46,173 bases of DNA from Lachnospiraceae bacterium (GTDB lineage Bacteria > Bacillota > Clostridia > Lachnospirales > Lachnospiraceae): NCBI GenBank assembly GCA_021202075.1, contig JAJQDT010000161.1, forward strand, positions 29,419 through 75,591. The letters are read 5' to 3'. The position numbers and the translations under genes were made by a program. Below, one piece after another: positions 1 through 6,426 of this stretch. Every line of letters begins with the position of its first letter. Positions within the stretch are counted from its first letter, which is position 1. Under the pieces are notes generated by a model. That model worked only from the letters and a program-made list of their open reading frames with translations, did not search any database and was not told where the DNA came from.

Positions 1-143
1 GGTCGTTCTGCCGCCGAGCCCTGCGAGGGGGCGTTTCCATATACCCGCCCATCGCGTAGCGATTCTGCATGGGCGGGTCGTTCTGCCGCCGAGCCCTGCG
101 AGGGGGCGTTTCCATATACCCGCCCATCGCAAAGCGATTCTGC
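1..143. repeat. 75-bp tandem repeat, about 1.9 copies, translated in frame in the Gfo/Idh gene
   Basis: Copy 1 covers 1-75 and copy 2 covers 76 to about 143. The copies differ at only two bases (cgcGTAgcg versus cgcAAAgcg) before diverging at the right end. The period of 75 nt is 25 codons, so the frame is kept. The minus-strand translation is rich in Arg and Pro (GGYMETPPRRARRQND). The unit contains a 9-bp inverted repeat, CCCGCCCAT at 44-52 and ATGGGCGGG at 69-77, that encloses a smaller hairpin ATCGC-gta-GCGAT. The array may continue beyond the left edge. Confidence 0.9.
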
Positions 144-653
144 CCCATATGTCTGGTCTTTCCGGTAATTGGCAAACCCTTTGAGTGCGCTTGCGGATCC
201 AAAATGAAACATGGCAGCTGTGATTGATCCAAGTGAACCATCCGAAATCAGCTCCTTCATTTTCATCGTTCCCGCACTTACAAACGGATCCGTCATATAA
301 AAGACTACACCCGCCTCATGAACAGCAGCCTGAATCTCTTTCGCATCCTCCACAGAAACACAGAGCGGCTTTTCTACAAAAATGTTGATTTTATGGCGGA
401 CGGCTTTCAATATCAGTTCCTTATGCAGGGCATTTTCCGCCACGATGACAACGCCGTCCAGAGCATACTCCGATACGAGGCGGTCATAATCCCGCTCACA
501 GACACAGCCCAGATGCTCCGCGATGCGCTCTCCGCGCCCGTCTACATTGTCCCAGACCACCACGACTTCACTTTCCTCGTAGCTGTTAATCAGTTCTCCG
601 AACATTTCCGCATGCCCCCAGCATCCGCAGAGGGCGATTCTCAATTTTTCCAT
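1..653 (-). CDS. Gfo/Idh/MocA-family NAD(P)-dependent oxidoreductase, 5' part, running into an in-frame repeat and off the window
   Basis: Translating down from the ATG at 653 gives a typical Gfo/Idh N-terminus: a Rossmann start with GCWGHA near residue 9, then the family-typical EKPLC near residue 95. The family oxidises or reduces sugars and other polyols with NAD(P). The family-like sequence stops near residue 160 (after the ALKGL stretch). From about residue 169 the same open frame is made only of a 25-residue repeat (see 1-143), so the native C-terminal domain is not seen in the window. The enzyme is therefore probably truncated, or interrupted by a repeat. The start has a poor ribosome binding site (GGGAAAG). 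It is the last visible gene of the redox operon, 92 nt after the NuoG-like gene. Family assignment is firm; activity is doubtful. Confidence 0.75.
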   Translation of the reverse strand, partial: MEKLRIALCGCWGHAEMFGELINSYEESEVVVVWDNVDGRGERIAEHLGCVCERDYDRLVSEYALDGVVIVAENALHKELILKAVRHKINIFVEKPLCVSVEDAKEIQAAVHEAGVVFYMTDPFVSAGTMKMKELISDGSLGSITAAMFHFGSASALKGFANYRKDQTYGAESLCDGRVYGNAPSQGSAAERPAHAESLRDGRVYGNAPSQGSAAER

Positions 654-745
654 AATTCTGTCACTTTCCCATTCTCAGATGCATTCATCCTGCGGAAACA
701 CAAATGTGCTGTACGCAGCGTACGCATAAATGGTTGTACAGTCTA

Positions 746-2278
746 CTACCGCTCCAGGCTGTCCGCGCTGGTGTATCTGGGCGCACCGCCCTGGATTCGC
801 TCATCTATGTAAGGTTGCGCATAGATGTAGTCCGCCGGGCACGCACCCTCTGTCACCTTGTCAAGCATAGCGCGCACGTTTGCAAGGCCATACAGGGAAA
901 TAGCATTTCCGCTTACATCGTCGGCTGTCAATCGTATACCCTCTTTCCCGGGATTCGCCGATGCTGTATCCGCCGGCAAAACATTCACCGACACGGTATC
1001 CGCCAACACGGTATCTGCCGACAAATTATCGGCCGGCAATGTCCCTGCAAGGGAATCCGGAAACTCACCCGCAAGGGAATCCAGCGGCTCATCCGCCAGC
1101 TGTTCGCGCCACACCTTCATCGCCGTAAACCGGCTGACACAGGCACGGCGGAACATTGCCGCCAGCTCGTATGTAGTCAGCGCCATCAGACCTTCCCTCT
1201 TCTCGGTTTTTCCCGACAGGTCATTGCTGATATAGACTGCCAGAATGTCTGCCTCCGGTATACCGCTCTCCTTCGCATAAGCTTCCCGAGCCAGCTGTGC
1301 GCACATCGCCTGCAGGGTTCCCTTTCCGGAAAGGTTTTTCTTAAGCTGCGGATAATGCTTCTCCACAAGATTCACGATCGCGGGGCTCATCTCTGAAATC
1401 AGGGGAAGAGCGGCGCCGGTTTCTTTTCTTGACTCCAGCTCTCTGCGTTCTGCCGCAAACAGTGCCGTTTTCGCCGCGGTTTCCGGATAAACACGCTTCA
1501 TGCCAAGCTTGCACAGCATTGCGGCGATTTTCCCGAGATGATCCTCCGGTTTCTTTTCATAAAACAGCTTTGCAAAGCCCTCACCCACACCCGGCGCGAC
1601 AACCGCTACGACCTGTTTCTTTTTCTGGCGGATGATGTTCCGAAGCTCTGCGGTATCATCCTTCACGGACAGCGCTCCGGTCGGGCAGGCAGCCACACAC
1701 TGGCCGCATCCGACACAGCCGGTCTGGGCCAGCGGCAGCGGAGGCGCGACCTTTTTGTTTCGCCCGCGGTTAAATACCGCGATGATGTCCATCCCCTGCT
1801 CATGACAGGCTGCAACACATCTCTGGCAGAGAACGCACTTCGAAGTATCGCGAACCAGATGCGGCGCACTTTCATCCTTATCTGCATCCATGACATAGGG
1901 GTTATAGTCGCGCTCACTGATTCCGTATCTCCGGCAGAGTGCATGGAATTCGCAGTCAGAATATCTGCTGCACTGATCACAGATCATGCGGTGGTTTTTG
2001 CACAACATATCCAGCGTGATACGCCGGGCCTTCTGAATCCGCTCACTTTCCGTCTGAACCTCCATGCCTTCCGCCACCTTCGTCACGCAGGAAGGCACGA
2101 CGCCCCGTCTGCCGGTCACCTCCACAACACAGATCCGGCAGGCTGCAATCTGATTGCAGTCCTTCATAAAACACAGCGTCGGGATGGTAATGCAATTTTT
2201 CGCGGCGGCCGTGAGGATGGTATCATCGGACGATGCTGTTATTTCCTGTCCGTTTATCGTCAGTTTTACTTCTGCCAT
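746..2278 (-). CDS. NuoG/HydA-like iron-sulfur subunit with a degenerate [FeFe]-hydrogenase domain
   Basis: 510 aa. An N-terminal [2Fe-2S] domain has Cys36, 47, 50 and 64. A His-Cys3 [4Fe-4S] site follows (His96, Cys100, 103, 109), then two [4Fe-4S] sites (Cys148/151/154/158 and Cys188/191/194/198). This is the electron-input half of HydA/HndD/NuoG. Residues 223-380 align by eye with the H-domain of [FeFe]-hydrogenases, but the TSCCP motif reads ISEMSP (294-299) and the MPCTAKK motif reads YISNDLS. The last cysteine motif is absent. The protein therefore cannot hold an H-cluster and more likely passes electrons between the NuoF-like subunit and ferredoxin or the flavoprotein. Residues 391-446 are a low-complexity Asp/Ala/Leu repeat stretch. 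Its ATG overlaps the stop of the NuoF-like gene (TAATG), implying translational coupling. Confidence 0.85.
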   Translation of the reverse strand: MAEVKLTINGQEITASSDDTILTAAAKNCITIPTLCFMKDCNQIAACRICVVEVTGRRGVVPSCVTKVAEGMEVQTESERIQKARRITLDMLCKNHRMICDQCSRYSDCEFHALCRRYGISERDYNPYVMDADKDESAPHLVRDTSKCVLCQRCVAACHEQGMDIIAVFNRGRNKKVAPPLPLAQTGCVGCGQCVAACPTGALSVKDDTAELRNIIRQKKKQVVAVVAPGVGEGFAKLFYEKKPEDHLGKIAAMLCKLGMKRVYPETAAKTALFAAERRELESRKETGAALPLISEMSPAIVNLVEKHYPQLKKNLSGKGTLQAMCAQLAREAYAKESGIPEADILAVYISNDLSGKTEKREGLMALTTYELAAMFRRACVSRFTAMKVWREQLADEPLDSLAGEFPDSLAGTLPADNLSADTVLADTVSVNVLPADTASANPGKEGIRLTADDVSGNAISLYGLANVRAMLDKVTEGACPADYIYAQPYIDERIQGGAPRYTSADSLER

Positions 2279-3693
2279 TATGCCTCACCTCCCACACTGT
2301 TTTCCTTTTTTTCACCGAATTCCTCCGGAAAGAGCCGCATCGCAGAGAGCATTACTGTCGAGGCTGCCGCTCCAAACGCGCAGCGCGCATTGTCCGTCAG
2401 ATAGGTACTCATCTCGCGCAGTTCGGCTGCTGTTTCCGCCGTTCCTCTTCCTTCTGTGAGGTCTGTAAGCAGACTGGCGATCTGAGCGGTGCCAAACCGG
2501 CACGGCGTACATTTCCCACAGGATTCGTCCGCAAAAAATTCTGCCACATCCCGGCACAAGGCTGCCATGTTCGCCTTCTGGCCAAACACGCGGATGCTGC
2601 CTGTGCCAAGCGACCCGCCTGCCGCAGCCATCCCTTCAATATCCAGCGTCGCGTCCAGCTGATCCGGACCAATCAGGCCGCCCGAGACACCGCCGCCCAC
2701 CTGCAGCGCCTTGATCTGTTTCGTGTCACAGCCGACCGCTTCCAGAACGGAGCGGATCGGGATCCCGACCGGAAATTCATAGACTCCCGGATGATCCACG
2801 AGTCCGCAGACGGTATAAAGCTTCGTCCCCGTGTGTTTTTCTGTCCCGTATTTTCTGTACTCCTCTGGGCTTTCCCGCAGGATCAGCGGCACATTCGCCA
2901 TGGTCTCCGTATTATTAATGACCGTCGGCATCTGAAAGAGTCCGGCCACCCCCGGGAATGGCGGCTTCAGCCTCGGCTCGCCGCGCTGACCCTCCAGCGA
3001 GGACAGCAGTGCGGTCTCTTCCCCACAGACATAAGAACCCGCTCCGGATACAACCTCTACATCAAATGCAAAATCGGTACCGCAGATATGATTTCCCAGG
3101 TATCCTTCGCTTCGGGCACGGGTTACCTCATCCTCCAGAATCCTCCGCGCCTCGGGATATTCCGCGCGGATATACACATACCCTTTCTCTGCACCCACGC
3201 ACAGTGCGCAGATTGCCATTCCTTCAATCACCGCGTGAGGGATCAGCCGCAGGATTTCTCCGTCCTTTGCGGTATCCGGCTCTCCCTCATCCGCATTCAC
3301 GACCACATACTTAATCGGCGCTTCCACATCCTTTGTCGTTTTCCACTTCATTCCCACCGGGAATCCCGCACCGCCGCGGCCGCGGAGACCGGAAGCCGTG
3401 ATTTTCTCCAGAATCCCTTCCGGATCCTCCAGCGCTGCCTTCAATCCCTCATAGTCACGGGGCTGGGATAAAATCCGCCGTACCTCTACCGACAATGGAC
3501 GCTCCGGTACCCGGCATGACGAAACCTGTCCCATTTTACCGTGCTGAAACTTCGAATAAAAGGAAGCCGTCCCGGCCAGCTGAGAAAGCGGAATGTCATA
3601 CTGCTTCGAGAGTGTCTCCAGCTGTCCCCGGCTAAGAGACTGCGTTTTCTCATATTCTTCCTCAAGAATCGACAAAATCTTTGTATGATCCAT
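2278..3693 (-). CDS. NuoF/HydB-like NADH-binding FMN and iron-sulfur subunit with a fused NuoE-type helical N-terminus
   Basis: 471 aa. Residues 1-55 resemble the helical N-terminus of NuoE/HydC, but its thioredoxin-like [2Fe-2S] part is missing. Residues from about 65 on are a NuoF core with the FMN/NADH-site glycine motif GLRGRGGAGFPVG (103-115), the signature GSYVCGEETALL (219-230) and a C-terminal [4Fe-4S] site (Cys392/395/398 and Cys438). The family oxidises or reduces NAD(H) in complex I, in bifurcating hydrogenases and in related non-hydrogenase complexes. The gene starts 12 nt after the ferredoxin gene and overlaps the NuoG-like gene by one base. With that subunit it should form an NADH-linked electron-transfer module. 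No separate NuoE/HydC gene is visible, and the fused helical stub may replace part of it. Confidence 0.9.
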   Translation of the reverse strand: MDHTKILSILEEEYEKTQSLSRGQLETLSKQYDIPLSQLAGTASFYSKFQHGKMGQVSSCRVPERPLSVEVRRILSQPRDYEGLKAALEDPEGILEKITASGLRGRGGAGFPVGMKWKTTKDVEAPIKYVVVNADEGEPDTAKDGEILRLIPHAVIEGMAICALCVGAEKGYVYIRAEYPEARRILEDEVTRARSEGYLGNHICGTDFAFDVEVVSGAGSYVCGEETALLSSLEGQRGEPRLKPPFPGVAGLFQMPTVINNTETMANVPLILRESPEEYRKYGTEKHTGTKLYTVCGLVDHPGVYEFPVGIPIRSVLEAVGCDTKQIKALQVGGGVSGGLIGPDQLDATLDIEGMAAAGGSLGTGSIRVFGQKANMAALCRDVAEFFADESCGKCTPCRFGTAQIASLLTDLTEGRGTAETAAELREMSTYLTDNARCAFGAAASTVMLSAMRLFPEEFGEKKENSVGGEA

Positions 3694-3705
3694 GACCGCC
3701 CTCCT

Positions 3706-4086
3706 TTACCGCCAGCCATATGGCTCTTTGAAATACGTTTTTTCAGGTCCGTCCGCCTGACCGAGGCGGAAAATCTCACCGGTTTCTTTCCGTTTAAACA
3801 AAATACGCTGATTAATCGGAAGATGCATCTGCAGAGCGCCCGTTCTGCAGGCCTCCACGCAGCAGGCGCAATACCAGCACTCATCCGGAAAGACAACCAC
3901 CGGCGGCTTTCCCGGCTCCGGGTTCGGCATAATCGTCTGCGTCCGGCATATATTTGCACAGGCATTGCATCCCACACAGATATCCGGGTCAATGCTCACC
4001 GCTTCCGTCGGACCGGTCGGATTCGGGACAATACAGACTTCTTCCTGCGCATTGGTAAACTCTTCCATCTTCTTTGCAGTCTCCAT
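3706..4086 (-). CDS. AprB-like 2x[4Fe-4S] ferredoxin subunit
   Basis: 126 aa with two clusters: Cys37/40/43/47 and Cys70/73/76/80. The architecture and the basic, Trp/Tyr-containing tail recall the beta subunit of adenylylsulfate reductase and related flavoprotein partners. It shuttles electrons to or from the neighbouring AprA-like flavoprotein. Its ATG overlaps the end of the flavoprotein gene by one base at 4086, so the two are probably translated as a pair. A similar but shorter ferredoxin accompanies the second flavoprotein at 27280-27582. No sat or dsr genes are present, so a role in sulfate reduction is not supported. Confidence 0.88.
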   Translation of the reverse strand: METAKKMEEFTNAQEEVCIVPNPTGPTEAVSIDPDICVGCNACANICRTQTIMPNPEPGKPPVVVFPDECWYCACCVEACRTGALQMHLPINQRILFKRKETGEIFRLGQADGPEKTYFKEPYGWR

Positions 4087-6122
4087 TACAATCCCTCCTT
4101 CGTTTCCCCGGCCCCGGGGCGGTTTGACATAGACGGCTCCTCCTGCTTCTGCGCCATGCGCTCAGACATCTCTTTCGCGCGGCATTTCTCGTAGTTTTCC
4201 AGATACGTCGGAGCATTTTCCCCTTTCAGCCAGTATTTGGGCTCCTCGTAGGTCGTCCGAAGCTCTCCGTCTACCTGCTGATTGAATATGTAGGTACCCT
4301 CCGGCAAATCGGATTTGTCTGTTTCTATTTTCACAATGCATGCCTGCAAAAACATTTCCGATACTGTAATGCGGCTCTCGTCCTCCATCAGACGCGCCAG
4401 CTCATGCGGATTCCGCGCGTACGTCATCTGCATCTCACTTTTCTTGATGCTGTCCAGCCAGCTCAGTCCCTGCTCCAGGATCGGTATTGTCTTAAAATCT
4501 CCGCAGCACTGCTGCATCACACGGGCCGAACCACCCCACAGCTCCTTCCAGCTGACATAGGCCTTCGGATCTCCCACTCGCTTTACCGGCGCGTATACCC
4601 GATCAAATTCCGCCTGGAGCTGCTCCTGATTGATCTCACCTCGCTCCATGCCGTCACTGAATTCGGCCGCACGGTTTCCGGCATAAAATCCGGATGAGCA
4701 TGCATAAGAGCAACCCTCCAGTCCGCTCGAAGCGCCGGCCACAAACAATCCGTCCAGACTGCTCATCAGATTCCAGTCTACCGCCGGCTCTCCCTGACAG
4801 CCGAAGGTCTCCGATCTCCACGGCTTTGCGGCATTCGGCTCTCCCTGGAACCAGCCGCCGGACAAATAGCCTTCCGGAACCATAATCGGCGCCATCAGCA
4901 TATCGGTATCAGGGTTAAAGCCCTCGCGCGTGTATAAATCATAAATGGTATAGCGGCTCTTGCCCTCATTTCCAATCATAACGCCCCAGATCGAGCGGCG
5001 CTCATCCTCCGGCATCGCGGACAGATCCGCCCACAGCGGCAGTTCAAATTCACCGCTTCGGATGCGATCCGGCAGATCATGGATCAGGTTCGGCGGTGCT
5101 ACTGACTTCAGGACATCGCTGATGGTCGAACCGCAGTAGGCCTGATGTTCGGTCGGCAGGTTCCGCGCCTCTATACTGGTCAGGATTTTTCCGTCCGCAT
5201 CCTCCCACGGCACTTCTTTTCCATTGTTATCGACAATCGTGCAGGGGAACCAGGTATTCGACGGATTTCCCACGCCAAAGCGCGGCCATGCGAACGGATG
5301 CGCCGCTTTCGTATTTCCGGCCTTGTGCATGCCAAAGACCTTCGCTCCCGCCTTCCAGGCCATCGCCAGACCGTCTCCGATGTCGTTCGGATCCCAGCGG
5401 TAGCTGTTTCCGGTAATCTCTGTACTGTAGGTCCAGATCGTACAGGCATAGCCGCTTGAAATGATCGTACTCTTCGCGCTGAACACGTAAAACTCGCCCG
5501 TCTCCATGGATAATCCGGTCGCACCAATCACCCGCGCGCCGCATTTCCCGCCCTCGGTCAAAAGGCTGGTCACCATCACACGCTCATACAGCTGTGCGCC
5601 CTCACGCTTCAGGCCTTCATAGATGACCGGCTTGATATACTGCCCGCCTCTCAATTTCACCGCCACCAGGTCTTTATAATTGTAAGCCTTCAGAAGATTC
5701 GTCTTCTCATCCAGCGTCGCTGTCCCTGTAAAATCACCGTCAACGTCCCGAATCGGAAGTCCCAGCTTCTCCAGCTCCATCAGGGCATCCCAGGTTCCCT
5801 TCACCGCAATATAATCGCGGTGTCCCTGACGGGCGGATGTATTTCCTTTTTCCAGGTTTTCCTCCGGGCTCATCGGAGAGCCTTCATAATTTAACACATT
5901 ATTCCAGTGATCCATCCCGGCTCCGCCGCAGCCGCTGCGCTTGATCGGCGCCTTATCCACGACAGCTACACTGCAGCCCCGGCGTACGGCTCCGAGCCCC
6001 GCACAGCCGCCGGCCAGTCCGCCGCCAATCACCAATACATCCACTGTGACCTGATTCACTTTACCGTAGTGCACCGGGTATGGCCACGCCAGGCGTTTCT
6101 GGGCACTTGCCTGATATTCCAT
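4086..6122 (-). CDS. AprA-like FAD-dependent reductase/dehydrogenase (fumarate reductase flavoprotein superfamily)
   Basis: 678 aa, cytoplasmic, no signal peptide. The FAD-binding Rossmann motif (VIGGGLAGGCAGLGA) begins near residue 32. A glycine-rich FAD contact with a basic residue (KRSGCGGAGMDHW) follows near residue 60, and a C-terminal FAD motif (LFVAGASSGLEGCSYACSSG) lies near residue 460. The fold is that of AprA/FrdA/SdhA; the closest look is AprA, but the substrate cannot be told. It is first in the redox operon, preceded by a structured leader and the promoter at 6287-6316. The RBS AGGGAG lies 9 nt before the ATG. Together with the ferredoxin and the NuoF/NuoG-like pair it suggests an NADH- or ferredoxin-coupled reductase for an organic acceptor. 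This is inference. Confidence 0.85.
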   Translation of the reverse strand: MEYQASAQKRLAWPYPVHYGKVNQVTVDVLVIGGGLAGGCAGLGAVRRGCSVAVVDKAPIKRSGCGGAGMDHWNNVLNYEGSPMSPEENLEKGNTSARQGHRDYIAVKGTWDALMELEKLGLPIRDVDGDFTGTATLDEKTNLLKAYNYKDLVAVKLRGGQYIKPVIYEGLKREGAQLYERVMVTSLLTEGGKCGARVIGATGLSMETGEFYVFSAKSTIISSGYACTIWTYSTEITGNSYRWDPNDIGDGLAMAWKAGAKVFGMHKAGNTKAAHPFAWPRFGVGNPSNTWFPCTIVDNNGKEVPWEDADGKILTSIEARNLPTEHQAYCGSTISDVLKSVAPPNLIHDLPDRIRSGEFELPLWADLSAMPEDERRSIWGVMIGNEGKSRYTIYDLYTREGFNPDTDMLMAPIMVPEGYLSGGWFQGEPNAAKPWRSETFGCQGEPAVDWNLMSSLDGLFVAGASSGLEGCSYACSSGFYAGNRAAEFSDGMERGEINQEQLQAEFDRVYAPVKRVGDPKAYVSWKELWGGSARVMQQCCGDFKTIPILEQGLSWLDSIKKSEMQMTYARNPHELARLMEDESRITVSEMFLQACIVKIETDKSDLPEGTYIFNQQVDGELRTTYEEPKYWLKGENAPTYLENYEKCRAKEMSERMAQKQEEPSMSNRPGAGETKEGL

Positions 6123-6286
6123 ATCGCATGTCTCCCTTCCTGCAGTACTGCCTGTACTGCTTTTTCAATAGTGAATGAGAAATTTTTTGTCATTCACCTT
6201 AAATAATGTACACAGACGCGCAGGAAATGGCTGCCTGCGCAGCCCCGCGTCTGGCACAGCGTAAAACGACTAAAATCATTTGCTAT
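6123..6286 (-). promoter_or_regulatory. structured mRNA leader of the AprA-like redox operon
   Basis: The gap between the promoter and the ATG at 6122 holds three inverted repeats. GCAGTAC/GTACTGC lies at 6142-6160. GTGAATGA/TCATTCAC lies at 6171-6197. A compound hairpin near 6209-6255 pairs CAGACGCG with CGCGTCTG, or alternatively GCGCAGG with CCTGCGC; the two pairings share bases and look mutually competing. No known riboswitch consensus was recognised. No gene lies in the 304 bases 6123-6426, only this leader, its promoter and the terminator of the upstream gene. Confidence 0.5.
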
Positions 6287-6316
6287 AGTATAACAAAACG
6301 GGTTTTCCAGGCTCAA
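6287..6316 (-). promoter_or_regulatory. sigma-A-type promoter of the AprA-like redox operon
   Basis: On the minus strand TTGAGC (6311-6316), an 18-nt spacer and TATACT (6287-6292) are seen. It is downstream of the terminator of the hydrolase operon and about 165 nt upstream of the first start codon. Confidence 0.6.
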
Positions 6317-6352
6317 TTCCAATTTCATCCTCTGGATTCCGGTATGGAAATC

Positions 6353-6402
6353 CGGAAAAAAGAAAACGGATCCGCTTCCATAAGCCCGTAAGCGGATCCG
6401 AA
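6353..6402 (-). terminator. rho-independent terminator of the hydrolase operon
   Basis: On the minus strand CGGATCCGCTT and AAGCGGATCCG (6367-6377 and 6390-6400) form a perfect 11-bp stem with a 12-nt loop. It is followed by TTTTCTTTTTT. It lies about 25 nt after the stop of the fused hydrolase gene. Confidence 0.9.
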
Positions 6403-6426
6403 TTTTCCGAAACAGGACGGAAAATA

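Noticed and set aside
1..150. CRISPR array
   Set aside because: The 75-bp units are contiguous, have no variable spacers, and are translated in frame.
746..2278. Annotation as an [FeFe]-hydrogenase
   Set aside because: Relay clusters are present, but the H-cluster cysteines and the C-terminal cysteine motif are missing.
2233..3471. Plus-strand open frame of 412 codons opposite the NuoF-like gene
   Set aside because: It mirrors a well-conserved minus-strand gene, is rich in Arg/His/Pro/Cys as expected for a shadow frame, and shows no family motif or ribosome binding site.
3706..6122. Dissimilatory sulfate reduction (AprAB)
   Set aside because: Only the flavoprotein/ferredoxin pattern fits. 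No sat, dsr or qmo genes are nearby, and related pairs act on organic acceptors.
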